Under the pieces are notes generated by a model. The model was not told where the DNA came from. It saw only the letters and a list, made by a program, of their open reading frames with translations, and searched no databases. Positions 45,740-54,832 of a stretch of 64,000 bases of DNA are shown piece after piece. The DNA comes from Paenibacillus sp. BIC5C1. Its GTDB lineage: Bacteria; Bacillota; Bacilli; Paenibacillales; Paenibacillaceae. The DNA lies in assembly GCF_032399705.1 (NCBI RefSeq), contig NZ_CP135922.1:6944001-7008000 (forward strand), written 5' to 3'. Every line of letters begins with the position of its first letter. The stretch's first letter is position 1. The position numbers and the translations under genes are program-made.

Positions 45740-46189
45740 TCAATTCTCCATTATCGGACTCATTCGTTTGGCCATGTCGGCAATGGTGTATTTTCTCAGA
45801 ATTTCCAACACGCTATGATTAATTTCCCCCGTTATATCATTGAACATGTCATGCATCTGCATACCAAAGGAGTGATCGCCTGTGGAATCCAGCATTCCTT
45901 CACACAGCGATGCCTCGGTCTGAAGCGAAAGATATATATCGGCCAGTGTCACCGATTCCGGTGGCTGCTTCATGCGATAACCTCCGTCGCGTCCTTCACG
46001 GACCTCCAGAATATTCTCTTGAGCAAGTTTGGCCAATATTCGGCGAATCAATGTTGCTTCTGAGCATAATTGATTGGCGATATTGTTACTTGGATAGCGG
46101 TTAGAACTATTAGACATGAACACAAGGGCCTGCAATGCCAAGCCGAATGCCTTGCTATTGGAGGGACAGGTGTGTTTGGCCTTTTTCAT
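45740..46189 (-). CDS. Rrf2 family transcriptional regulator
   Basis: A 149-residue winged-helix protein. FGLALQALVFMSNSSNRYPS is the N-terminal helix, SNNIANQLCSEATLIRRILAK the recognition helix, and VREGRDGGYRMKQPPESVTL the wing. It resembles the YwnA/YwgB group. Cysteines are Cys8, one in the recognition region (QLCSEA) and one late (ASLCEGML); the canonical three-cysteine Fe-S loop of IscR/NsrR is not obvious, so a thiol-based sensor is more likely. I chose the ATG at 46189 with GGGAG upstream. The probable target is the nitroreductase gene downstream. Confidence 0.87.
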   Translation of the reverse strand: MKKAKHTCPSNSKAFGLALQALVFMSNSSNRYPSNNIANQLCSEATLIRRILAKLAQENILEVREGRDGGYRMKQPPESVTLADIYLSLQTEASLCEGMLDSTGDHSFGMQMHDMFNDITGEINHSVLEILRKYTIADMAKRMSPIMEN

Positions 46190-46503
46190 CGTACAGGGCT
46201 CCCTTCTTCGTTGCGTCCTGTGTGAATTATAGCAAACCCCCAACTCCCCTTCAACACAGCATCGAGGTTTGCAGACAACAGCTTGCTACGGTAAGCCAGA
46301 AGGTACACGCCAAAGAAATAGTAAGAAGAAAACCTTCCAAAACATTCATATCCTCTAATCCTGACATAGCAGGCAAGTAATATAGTTATGTTATTCAAAG
46401 AAACTTCAAAACATCATATAATAACCACTTAACAAACCATTTAAACTGGTATATTATACAATTGTAGCAAAATTTTATTATATTTCGAGAGGAGATTTTA
46501 AAC
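46190..46503. other. Divergent promoter region, no gene seen
   Basis: These 314 bases lie between the divergent Rrf2 gene and the secreted protein gene. The right half is AT-rich with TATTATAC near 46452, a possible -10 region for the gene at 46504. I see no supported gene. Confidence 0.4.
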
Positions 46504-47964
46504 TTGAAAAAAACGCTTTCTATGGTTGTCGTCATGAATTTATTTCTCAGTTTTGCCTTCGGCTTTCAAGCGTTTGCAGACGATGACATGGTCGAATCGG
46601 GAGTTCACCCTGATGCTCGTGTCGCAGAACAGTTACTGCAGCCAACTGGGGAAATACTAAACGAACTTACCAAGGATGCTTCCGAGTTGGATTCGTCCAA
46701 ACTGAAGAAACACCGGTTAGAGACCTCTGTGAATTTGGAGTCGGCTACCGCGTCTTCAGAATTACAAAAGGGACTTATTTCGGCTCCAAAATCGGTTATC
46801 GCAACAGCCACAGCGGAGACTAATACATACACGGGCTACATTCAGCAAGAAGGTACGTCCAGCTTTTTATACCCTATTTATGTACAACCGGGAAGCATAC
46901 TGCAAGTACAAATGGATAATCCGGCGTCGGCGCAGCTAGATTACGATCTATATCTCTATGAATTTGACATGTCCACTGGTGATCTGAACCCAACTCCAAT
47001 TGATTATTCAATATATGGAACGTATCTGAATAACTACGGAAATGGATCAAGAACCTTGTCTGAAAATGTCGGTACCAAAAATAGTACCGCCAGTCCCAAA
47101 GCCTACTTAATTGAAGCCTACGGTGCAGTTGGAGGCAGCATCAATGAACCATTCACTCTAACCGTCTCAACTAGCTCAACCTATGATTCGTACGAGACAG
47201 ATGAAAATGCACTTCATGCTTATCCTTTCACGGTAGCAACTGGTGGCTCTACTCTCTCCAGCCGCTCCATTAATTCGGAGGTCGATCAGGACTGGTATAA
47301 GATCACAGTGCCCGAAAGCAGAAATTACGACGCCATGCATATCGATCTGGATCAAGCCTCAGTAGGTAATGGCTATAAGGCGGAGTTGTATGGTGCATTA
47401 AGCAACAATCGTATGGCATTAATGCCCTCCACCAACGGCAATGTGTCTCTAGGCACGGGCACATATTATTTGCGAGTGTATACAACAAATAACTATTCGG
47501 ATAACAACTATTTATTACACCTACAGCCAGTATTAAGAGCGGATAAAGTCGTGATCACAGGTTATAATTCCAATGGCGGTCCGAATGACTATCCTACATA
47601 TGCCTATGGACGCTACTACCGGATAACGGGAACCAGTTTCACGGTAACTGGCGTTGCCGCGACTTCAGATAACTATGCGGTAGCCAATGCGGAAGTGGAA
47701 GTCATTTGGGAGAATGATTATTGGTCCGAAGGCAGCAACAACAGATATCGGAGTGCAAAGGTTATGACCAACAGCAGCGGCCAATTCACTGCTACGTTAT
47801 CGCTGCCGCCTTCAACCGGGAGCATAAGTCAATACTTGCCGGGAGCTATAAGCTTCACTCACTACTATGATATTTGTGGTGTGCTGGCGAAGGTAACGAG
47901 TCGTCCGAGTGCAAATGATACGGATATTGTGTATCACTTTGCCTACAGTATTTACGGTGGCTGA
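46504..47964 (+). CDS. Secreted protein with pre-peptidase C-terminal-like domains
   Basis: A 486-residue secreted protein. TTG start after GAGGAG; signal peptide ending FGFQAFADD. A propeptide-like stretch to about residue 110 is followed by two beta-sandwich domains of the bacterial pre-peptidase C-terminal type (YTGYIQQEGTSSFLYPIYVQ; then DQDWYKITVPESRNYDAMHI and GTYYLRVYTTNNYSDNNYLL). The last 150 residues form an Ig-like region (VANAEVEVIWENDYW). No catalytic domain is present, so it may be a surface-binding or adhesive protein rather than an enzyme. It stands alone with its own terminator. Confidence 0.8.
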   Translation: MKKTLSMVVVMNLFLSFAFGFQAFADDDMVESGVHPDARVAEQLLQPTGEILNELTKDASELDSSKLKKHRLETSVNLESATASSELQKGLISAPKSVIATATAETNTYTGYIQQEGTSSFLYPIYVQPGSILQVQMDNPASAQLDYDLYLYEFDMSTGDLNPTPIDYSIYGTYLNNYGNGSRTLSENVGTKNSTASPKAYLIEAYGAVGGSINEPFTLTVSTSSTYDSYETDENALHAYPFTVATGGSTLSSRSINSEVDQDWYKITVPESRNYDAMHIDLDQASVGNGYKAELYGALSNNRMALMPSTNGNVSLGTGTYYLRVYTTNNYSDNNYLLHLQPVLRADKVVITGYNSNGGPNDYPTYAYGRYYRITGTSFTVTGVAATSDNYAVANAEVEVIWENDYWSEGSNNRYRSAKVMTNSSGQFTATLSLPPSTGSISQYLPGAISFTHYYDICGVLAKVTSRPSANDTDIVYHFAYSIYGG

Positions 47965-47978
47965 TTGAATCCAAACAG

Positions 47979-48011
47979 GCAATGGGCGTTTATGAATAAA
48001 CGACCCGTTGC
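47979..48011 (+). terminator. Intrinsic terminator after secreted protein gene
   Basis: GCAATGGGCGTTTAT pairs with ATAAACGACCCGTTGC with minor mismatches; a run of T residues follows from 48012. Confidence 0.82.
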
Positions 48012-48115
48012 TTTTTTTGTCCAATCATATTAAAAATATGGAATATTATTCCGATAGTATGAAGAGAAGAGAAGTGAATTAATGGAATACATTAAACGAA
48101 TAGGGGTGTTTATTT

Positions 48116-48955
48116 ATGAAGGTTCAAAGTACGACTCCGTTTGACCTCAATACCTACATTCAATCAAAACAACGCACGGATAAGCCACCTTTGGTCACAG
48201 GCACGATACCCAAACTGTCACATAACAACGACACAGTGGAGATTAGTTCGACTTCCAGGCAGTTAGCAGCATCCGATATTGTAAATCATTCCGCTACATA
48301 TTTTGGAACCGTTCAAATCAATGATTCATTGAATCGTCTACTCACAGATCAACCTTCGGAGGTGAAAGAAGCTGTCTATGGCATCATTCAATCCAATCTC
48401 ATTACTAACGTAACCGGGGAAGAGGATAGATCAGCATTGCTGGAATTGGGTCTCACTCAAGCAAAGTATATCGCCGACAACTATATGAAAGGGGATAACG
48501 CGACGGAATTTATGAATACGTTTCATCAAATCGCCGCCATCTCCAAAACCAGATCCATAGATCCAGAGACGAAAGCAATCCATTACGATACACCCCCTCA
48601 AAGACCTGTTGGGGCCCCAGATGATTATATTGATCTAACCTATATGATGAAGAAATTTGAACCAAACACGCTGGACAAACTCCAGGATGCGATCATGAAC
48701 GGAAAAGACTGGAACAGCATTCTACAGAGCTTCGCCAAAAATGTATCGTCTAATCAAGACTGGTTGAAGGAATATAAAGAGGACGTAGTCAAATTGACCG
48801 GGAATATGGCTGGGGAGAACAGATTCGAAAAAGCCTCCACTAGTAACTTGGCTCAGTTTGTCCAAGATATCAAGAACATGATCGCTCATGCTGGGTTAGA
48901 AAATCACGATTTTCTGACAGACAATATCGAAGCATTTATGAGGACGTTAAAATAA
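48116..48955 (+). CDS. Protein of unknown function with FlgM-like N-terminal signature
   Basis: A 279-residue hydrophilic protein with no signal peptide. The N-terminal 70 residues look disordered and contain DTVEISSTSRQLAASD, a phrase similar to one found in anti-sigma factor FlgM and several flagella-related proteins. Residues 75-280 are mostly helical (EVKEAVYGIIQSNLI; LQDAIMNGKDWNSILQSFAK). AGGGGTG precedes the ATG. No family is recognised and the gene is alone. A flagellar or secretion role would be speculation. Confidence 0.7.
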   Translation: MKVQSTTPFDLNTYIQSKQRTDKPPLVTGTIPKLSHNNDTVEISSTSRQLAASDIVNHSATYFGTVQINDSLNRLLTDQPSEVKEAVYGIIQSNLITNVTGEEDRSALLELGLTQAKYIADNYMKGDNATEFMNTFHQIAAISKTRSIDPETKAIHYDTPPQRPVGAPDDYIDLTYMMKKFEPNTLDKLQDAIMNGKDWNSILQSFAKNVSSNQDWLKEYKEDVVKLTGNMAGENRFEKASTSNLAQFVQDIKNMIAHAGLENHDFLTDNIEAFMRTLK

Positions 48956-48992
48956 ATACTTGATTTAGAAATACTACGACTAGACTAATTAC

Positions 48993-49028
48993 AAAAGCTC
49001 CCTCCACATAATAGTGGATGGAGCTTTT
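48993..49028 (+). terminator. Intrinsic terminator
   Basis: AAAAGCTCCCTCCAC (48993-49007) pairs with GTGGATGGAGCTTTT (49014-49028) with one mismatch, followed by T residues. Confidence 0.82.
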
Positions 49029-49148
49029 TAACTATCGTTTGAAAACTTTTTCGCTTGTTTAATGAAGAAATTGATCCTCAACCGAAGGTTATCATTTACA
49101 AATTTTTCATTGACACTTCCTTTCAAATAAAGATATATTTATTGATGT

Positions 49149-49163
49149 TGATAATCATTCTCA
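49149..49163. promoter_or_regulatory. Fur box
   Basis: TGATAATCATTCTCA matches the 7-1-7 Fur consensus TGATAATNATTATCA except one base. It lies 96 bases upstream of the siderophore-binding protein gene, supporting iron-dependent repression of the four-gene operon. Confidence 0.78.
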
Positions 49164-49258
49164 TATGTAAAACGTTTTATATTCATCTTCTTTGATGAGT
49201 TTTCACAGCCAGATAGTCAGATTCAACAAATATATTACAGATTAGAAAGGGGAAACAC

Positions 49259-50344
49259 ATGAACACGAAAAGAAAGCTCTCTTTAATGACACTACTCATT
49301 TCGGTAGTGCTGATCCTGGCCCTCGTAGGTTGTGGCAGCAAGCCGACAACTCCTGCAGCTTCTCCGGCTGCGAGTGATTCATCAACTACCGAAACTACCG
49401 AAACACCAGCCGCTCAAGATGAGAATACCGAATATCCAATTACCATCAAGCACGCTTTGGGAGAAACCGTTATTGAGAAAAAGCCTGAGCGTGTAGCTAC
49501 GGTTCAATGGGCTAACCATGATGTCGTTCTCGCTCTTGGACAAGTTCCTGTAGGCTTCTCAGCAGCGAACTTTGGCGTTCAGGATGACAGCGGATTGCTG
49601 CCTTGGACTGCGAAAAAACTCGAAGATCTCGGCGTAACAGACCCGAATGTTTTCAAAGATACAGACGGTCTTGATTTTGAGGCCATTTCCGATTCCAACC
49701 CGGATGTCATTCTTGCAGCTTACTCCGGTATTACTCAGGAAGACTACGATCTTCTTAGTGAAATCGCTCCAGTAGTAGCTTATCCGACTGCTCCTTGGGC
49801 AACAACATGGCGTGAACAGGTTCTCCTCAATTCCGAAGGAATGGGCATGAAAGCGGAAGGCGAGCAACTGATTAAAGACACTGAGGCCATGATTAATGAA
49901 AAAGTAAGTGCCTACCCTCAGATTAAAGACAAAAAAGTGGTTTGGGTAAACTTCTCAGCTGAAGATATGTCTAAACTGCACATTTATACACCTGTAGACT
50001 CCCGCGTCTCATTCCTGAATGAGTTGGGACTGGTTGTTCCAGAGAGCATCACCAGCCAAATTACGGACCCTAACAGCTACTCCCTAAGTCTAAGTGCTGA
50101 GAATGCTGAAGCCCTTAATGATGCAGATATCCTTGTTGGATACGGAAATGCCGAGTTGTTGAAAGCCCTTCAGGCTGATCCGCTTCTGGGTAAAATTCCA
50201 GCAGTTAAACGAGGTTCAGTAGCATTCATCGAAGCAGATACACCTTTGGTTGCTGCTGGAACGCCAAACCCACTGTCGATTTCTTATACTATTGATGATT
50301 ATCTGAAACTAATCGGCGGAGCTATTGATAAAATAAATGAATAG
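49259..50344 (+). CDS. Iron-siderophore ABC transporter substrate-binding lipoprotein
   Basis: A 361-residue lipoprotein: signal peptide with lipobox ALVGCG (Cys near 26), Ser/Thr/Ala/Pro-rich spacer, then a FepB/FhuD-type class III binding fold (ITIKHALGETVIEKKPERVA, VATVQWANHDVVLALGQVPVG). It captures an Fe(III)-siderophore or citrate complex outside the membrane. GAAAGGGG precedes the ATG. It is the first gene of the operon behind a Fur box, and its stop overlaps the next start by eight bases. The exact ligand cannot be told; YfiY/YfhA-type systems for catecholate or hydroxamate are candidates. Confidence 0.92.
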   Translation: MNTKRKLSLMTLLISVVLILALVGCGSKPTTPAASPAASDSSTTETTETPAAQDENTEYPITIKHALGETVIEKKPERVATVQWANHDVVLALGQVPVGFSAANFGVQDDSGLLPWTAKKLEDLGVTDPNVFKDTDGLDFEAISDSNPDVILAAYSGITQEDYDLLSEIAPVVAYPTAPWATTWREQVLLNSEGMGMKAEGEQLIKDTEAMINEKVSAYPQIKDKKVVWVNFSAEDMSKLHIYTPVDSRVSFLNELGLVVPESITSQITDPNSYSLSLSAENAEALNDADILVGYGNAELLKALQADPLLGKIPAVKRGSVAFIEADTPLVAAGTPNPLSISYTIDDYLKLIGGAIDKINE

Positions 50345-51377
50345 TCCATCGATTCCGAATAACAATCAACCACGCTTGAATATCCCGAAAAATTTCGGGC
50401 TGGTTTTGGTCATCTGCTTTATCCTGCTCATCGTAAGCGTGGTAGCCTCACTGGTCCTCGGTTCTCGGCCAGTGGGGTTTCATGAACTAATCGACGGATT
50501 ATTTCACCCGGAAGTAGACTCCTATGGGGCAAATATCGTGCGCAAGCGGATTTCCCGAACTGTCTTCAGTTTATTATGTGGGGTGGCACTCGGAGTATCG
50601 GGAGCAATTATGCAAGCCGTCACACGCAACCCGCTTGCTGATCCAAGTATATTGGGTGTTAACACAGGCGCATCTTTGTTTGTAGTATGCGGCATTGCGT
50701 TCCTGAACATCAGCAGCGCGGGGCAATATATATGGCTGGCTTTGGCTGGGGCTGCGATTACTGCAGTGTTTGTATTCGGAATCGGCTCTATGGGGCGTGG
50801 CGGCGCCACGCCCATTAAGCTTGTTTTGGCAGGAGCTGCTGTAAGCGCTGCTCTTTCTTCTCTGGTCACTGCCATCATGATTCCCCGCTCGTATGTCATG
50901 GACCAATTCAGGTTTTGGCAAGTGGGAAGTGTCGGTTCGGCAACCTGGAGTGGGATCGGCACGTTCATTCCATTTCTGATCATCGGAATTCTCATTGCGT
51001 TTATTACTGCTCCGGCACTCAACGCGTTAGCGCTGGGAGATGATGTGGCTACGGGATTGGGCGTTCGAACCGGAACACTGAGGCTTATTTCCGCCCTAGC
51101 GGGTGTACTGTTATGCGGAGCGGCTACCGCTCTGGCTGGACCTATTGGTTTTATCGGATTGTTATCCACTCACGTCATACGCCTTATTATTGGGCCTGAT
51201 TTACGCTTTGTCATACCGATGTCGGCCATCGCCGGAGCCATCATTCTGACGATCTCCGATGTAGGTGGCAGGCTCATCAGCAATCCTGGCGAGCTTGAAG
51301 TCGGCGTAGTGACTGCATTTATAGGTGCTCCCATACTCATTATTCTAGCTATCCGATCGAAAGTGCGTTCATTATGA
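50337..51377 (+). CDS. Iron-siderophore ABC transporter permease (FecCD family)
   Basis: A 346-residue membrane protein with about nine to ten helices. The FecCD signature is clear: RISRTVFSLLCGVALGVSGA, IMQAVTRNPLADPSILGVNT, and GPIGFIGLLSTHVIRLIIGP with the conserved interaction helix for the ATPase. It overlaps the end of the binding protein gene by eight bases and the next permease gene by four (ATGA), so translation of the operon is coupled. Works as a heterodimer with the next gene. Confidence 0.93.
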   Translation: MNSPSIPNNNQPRLNIPKNFGLVLVICFILLIVSVVASLVLGSRPVGFHELIDGLFHPEVDSYGANIVRKRISRTVFSLLCGVALGVSGAIMQAVTRNPLADPSILGVNTGASLFVVCGIAFLNISSAGQYIWLALAGAAITAVFVFGIGSMGRGGATPIKLVLAGAAVSAALSSLVTAIMIPRSYVMDQFRFWQVGSVGSATWSGIGTFIPFLIIGILIAFITAPALNALALGDDVATGLGVRTGTLRLISALAGVLLCGAATALAGPIGFIGLLSTHVIRLIIGPDLRFVIPMSAIAGAIILTISDVGGRLISNPGELEVGVVTAFIGAPILIILAIRSKVRSL

Positions 51378-52405
51378 CCAATCACTCTATTGAATTTATT
51401 ATGGCGGGAAGACGTCAAAGACGCCGCCGATGGATCCTTGTCACTAGTCTCCTTGCAGTGCTGGCATGCATTCTATGCTGCGCCATGCTTTTACTAGGAA
51501 ATACGATATATCCGGTTAAGGATGTCATTCTAGCCCTTTCCGGTGAAAAAATCAAAGGCGTCTCTTTTTCCGTAAGTACCATTCGGCTACCAAGAATGCT
51601 GACTGGCCTTTTTGCCGGATTTGCGTTCGGTATTGCAGGTTACACGTTCCAGACCATGTTGCGGAATCCCCTTGCAAACCCCAATGTCATAGGGATCACG
51701 TCTGGTTCAAGTGCTGCTGCTGTTTTCTGCATCGTCATTCTCCATGCTAGTGGAGCCGTCGTGTCCTTCGCTGCAGTAATTGCAGGTCTGGTCACCGTTC
51801 TGTTCATTTATGTACTTTCCAGAGGAAAGGTATTTTCCATCGGACGATTGATTCTGATCGGAATAGGTATACAAGCGATGCTTGATGCTGTCATCTCTTA
51901 TCTTCTTCTGGTTAGTTCTGAAAAGGATGTTCCTTCAGCGCTCAGATGGCTCACAGGTAGTCTTAACGGTTCTCAGATGCACGAGCTTCCGCCTCTTGTG
52001 ATCACCGTCATCATCTGTTCGCCGATCATCATCTTGCTGGGCAAACATCTCAGTATATTGGAGCTTGGAGAACAATCGGCATTTTCTCTGGGTGTAGATA
52101 CGGACAAGACCAGAATTGCACTTATTGTAAGCTCTGTCTGTATGGTTGCGATTGCTACGGCTACCACAGGTCCGATCGCTTTTGTCTCATTCCTATCGGG
52201 CCCTATTGCCAAAAGACTCGTCGGTGTGGGCTCCTCCAACATTATTCCGGCAGGTCTTGTTGGTGTCAACCTTGTCCTGGCATCCGATCTCATCGGACAA
52301 TTTGCTTTTGAGTACAGATTCCCCGTAGGCATCATTACCGGATTACTCGGAGCGCCTTATCTGATCTTCCTGTTAATCCGAATGAATCGAAAGGGGGAAC
52401 TATAA
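51374..52405 (+). CDS. Iron-siderophore ABC transporter permease (FecCD family)
   Basis: A 343-residue membrane protein, second subunit of the permease pair. Signature stretches: RLPRMLTGLFAGFAFGIAGY, QTMLRNPLANPNVIGITSGS and GPIAFVSFLSGPIAKRLVG. The N-terminus carries a basic segment RRQRRRRW before the first helix. The start overlaps the previous stop (ATGA) and its stop shares one base with the ATG of the ATPase gene. Confidence 0.93.
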   Translation: MTNHSIEFIMAGRRQRRRRWILVTSLLAVLACILCCAMLLLGNTIYPVKDVILALSGEKIKGVSFSVSTIRLPRMLTGLFAGFAFGIAGYTFQTMLRNPLANPNVIGITSGSSAAAVFCIVILHASGAVVSFAAVIAGLVTVLFIYVLSRGKVFSIGRLILIGIGIQAMLDAVISYLLLVSSEKDVPSALRWLTGSLNGSQMHELPPLVITVIICSPIIILLGKHLSILELGEQSAFSLGVDTDKTRIALIVSSVCMVAIATATTGPIAFVSFLSGPIAKRLVGVGSSNIIPAGLVGVNLVLASDLIGQFAFEYRFPVGIITGLLGAPYLIFLLIRMNRKGEL

Positions 52406-53223
52406 TGAAAGCAACACATGTTTTTCAAGCCGAACAACTCGTCGCAGGCTATGAGAACAAAACGATTATACATGGTGTGGACCTCGTTATACCCAGTCAT
52501 AAGATAAGCGTTATTATCGGATCCAACGGATGCGGTAAGTCTACGCTTCTTAAAACGATGGCCAGACTAATCAAACCCATATCCGGCAAGGTCACTTTAG
52601 ACGGTAAGCCCTTATCCAAAATCCCACCCAAGCAGTTGGCTCGTGTGGTGGGGCTGCTACCCCAGTCTCCCATTGTCCCGGAAGGGATCTCTGTAGCTGA
52701 TTTGGTCGGCAGAGGACGTTTTCCGCACCAATCCATGTTCAGTGGCTGGACCAAAAAGGATTACGAGGCCGTTGCCGAAGCAATGACCATCATGAATATC
52801 ACCGAGTTTGCCAATCATAATATTGACGAGCTCTCAGGCGGCCAACGACAACGTGTCTGGATTGCCATGGCATTAGCTCAACAAACGGACATCCTGTTTC
52901 TCGACGAGCCGACAACCTTTTTGGATATCACCTATCAAGTCGAGATTCTTGACCTGCTCACGGAGCTTAATCGCAAACACGGAACAACGATCGTAATGGT
53001 CCTTCATGACATCAACTTATCCGCGCGTTATGCGGACCATATTTTCGCTCTTCATACAGGTAAGCTTGTCGCTGAAGGCGTACCCGCAGAGGTCATTACA
53101 AGCACACGGGTCAAAGACATCTTCGGCCTGGATTGCACGGTTATTGATGACCCGATCTCGGGATCTCCGATGGTCGTACCAAAAGGGCGATATCACGTGA
53201 ATCATGAGATAACTTCCTATTAG
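52405..53223 (+). CDS. Iron-siderophore ABC transporter ATP-binding protein
   Basis: A 272-residue ATPase of the FepC/FhuC group. Walker A GSNGCGKST near residue 40, Q-loop PQSPIVPEG, signature LSGGQRQRVWIA, Walker B ILFLDEPTTFLD, and switch His in VLHDINLS. AAGGGGG precedes the ATG. It closes the four-gene importer operon before a terminator. It would energise both permeases for ferric-siderophore uptake. Confidence 0.94.
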   Translation: MKATHVFQAEQLVAGYENKTIIHGVDLVIPSHKISVIIGSNGCGKSTLLKTMARLIKPISGKVTLDGKPLSKIPPKQLARVVGLLPQSPIVPEGISVADLVGRGRFPHQSMFSGWTKKDYEAVAEAMTIMNITEFANHNIDELSGGQRQRVWIAMALAQQTDILFLDEPTTFLDITYQVEILDLLTELNRKHGTTIVMVLHDINLSARYADHIFALHTGKLVAEGVPAEVITSTRVKDIFGLDCTVIDDPISGSPMVVPKGRYHVNHEITSY

Positions 53224-53253
53224 GTTTTAAACCAAACAATTCTCTAACTTTAA

Positions 53254-53299
53254 AAGGGCAAGTTAGCGCCGTTGTCACGACTGACGCTAACTCGCCCTT
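53254..53299. terminator. Bidirectional intrinsic terminator
   Basis: AAGGGCAAGTTAGCG (53254-53268) pairs with CGCTAACTCGCCCTT (53285-53299) with one mismatch. It sits between convergent iron importer and kinase genes. Confidence 0.78.
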
Positions 53300-53341
53300 C
53301 ATTTATCATAAGGTTTTAACATAAGACCCCTCATGTATGCT

Positions 53342-54559
53342 TTACTTCCCATCCGTAGCCAAAAAACGAATCGTAACGGTCGTCCCTACACCTTTCATGC
53401 TCTCATAATTAATTTCCCCGTCATATTTCTCTACAATATTAAAACAGATCATTAATCCTAGTCCGGTGCCATTACTTTTTAATGAATAAAACGGCGTCCC
53501 GAGCGACTTCACCTCATCCTCTGACATTCCGCTCCCTTCATCAATGATTTTGATCTCAATATAATGTTGATTCCTCTTGGCAATCACAGTGACGGGTTTC
53601 CCCATATTCGAAGCTTCCAATGCGTTTTTAATTAAATTCATCATCAACTGCTTAAACTCAATTGGATTAATAAAAATGAAGCAACTCTCTTCTGCCTCAA
53701 TATGCAGCTGGTTATCAGATAACATCGCATAGGAACGGACCAGACCTGTTACACTCTGAAGGGCATCGTTCACATCTACTTTTTCCGGCTTCTGATCTCT
53801 ATTGGGCTTGGAAAGGGTTAGAAACTGTGAGGTAATCTGTTCAACGGTATTTAACTCATCAATCATTAATTTGAACTTGCTTTTGACTGGATCATCAAAT
53901 GCAGGATCTTCTCTGTATAACTGCAAAAATCCTCGAACAACGGTGACTGGATTTCTAATCTCATGCGCAACAGCAGCCGTCAAATGGGCTATCATCTTCA
54001 GTCGTTCCGATTGTTGTAATTGTTCATGATAGAGCTGCTGTTTTTTCATACGACTAAAGGACAAATGGAAAATGAGAAATAATAAAATCTGACTCGCTAT
54101 AATATTAATGAGATTGCCTAGGATGTCATGATGTAAATACGAATATATATTACCCTGATCAATCAGGATGATATAGCCAAACGTAATTAAAATTAAAAAT
54201 CCATTCAGAATGATGGAGAAATAAAACAATTTTAAATCAAAAAACAAAATGGCAAGTGAGGGAATCAGACAAATGAGAATGTACGTAGTCCAGGTCTCTG
54301 GATATAAGAAGAACAGGGTATAGAAATAAGCAAAACCAAATAGAATAATGATCTTTCTGAAAACATAGGTTTCATGTTTTGGGTAGATCAACAAACAAAC
54401 CGCTAGAATGGCTACACACAAAAAATGGATAACATACCCTGCTGTAATTCCGCTTAATTCTGTCGTTGATAGGATTAATCCAGATAGCATAAGAGCAATG
54501 AGAGTTAACATGGAAATATAATATGTTTTTCGGTTCACCTGACTGTACAATTCTTTCAT
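53342..54559 (-). CDS. Membrane sensor histidine kinase, KinB-like
   Basis: A 405-residue kinase with six hydrophobic segments in residues 15-170, a short linker, the HisKA box AHLTAAVAHEIRNPVTVVRG with His199, then an ATPase with N-box MMNLIKNALEAS, DEGSGMSEDE and GLGLMICFNIVEKYDG. This layout, without PAS or extracellular domain, resembles sporulation kinase KinB. GGTGAG precedes the ATG. No response regulator is adjacent; KinB-type kinases phosphorylate Spo0F. The sporulation role is inferred from family resemblance. Confidence 0.84.
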   Translation of the reverse strand: MKELYSQVNRKTYYISMLTLIALMLSGLILSTTELSGITAGYVIHFLCVAILAVCLLIYPKHETYVFRKIIILFGFAYFYTLFFLYPETWTTYILICLIPSLAILFFDLKLFYFSIILNGFLILITFGYIILIDQGNIYSYLHHDILGNLINIIASQILLFLIFHLSFSRMKKQQLYHEQLQQSERLKMIAHLTAAVAHEIRNPVTVVRGFLQLYREDPAFDDPVKSKFKLMIDELNTVEQITSQFLTLSKPNRDQKPEKVDVNDALQSVTGLVRSYAMLSDNQLHIEAEESCFIFINPIEFKQLMMNLIKNALEASNMGKPVTVIAKRNQHYIEIKIIDEGSGMSEDEVKSLGTPFYSLKSNGTGLGLMICFNIVEKYDGEINYESMKGVGTTVTIRFLATDGK

Positions 54560-54767
54560 TCACTCACCACTTTAAATTAATGTCGACACCTTCGGTATGT
54601 ATGTAATCCTTTTCATTCCTATATTTAAAGGCATCCAACTGGATGCCCTTATCTATAATAGCATTGTATCTCATTTAACTAGCTATACAATATGAAAATT
54701 TGAAATAAACGATTCCCTACAATATAAACCCTCCATTGGTCATACTTAGGCAAGGCTTAGAATGCGA

Positions 54768-54801
54768 AGTAGCCGTACGGATCACTGTCCGTACGGCTAC
54801 T
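54768..54801. terminator. Strong hairpin downstream of MetE-like gene
   Basis: AGTAGCCGTACGGA (54768-54781) pairs almost perfectly with TCCGTACGGCTACT (54788-54801). A run of A residues lies on the right side; on the minus strand the T tail is weak. It probably terminates the gene at 54833. Confidence 0.65.
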
Positions 54802-54832
54802 CCCGTGTAAAAAAATGCTTTTAGCTTATGGA

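Noticed and set aside
46190..46503. Small genes in the Rrf2/secreted protein gap
   Set aside because: Short frames here have no ribosome sites, no recognisable protein sequence and overlap the promoter regions of both neighbours.
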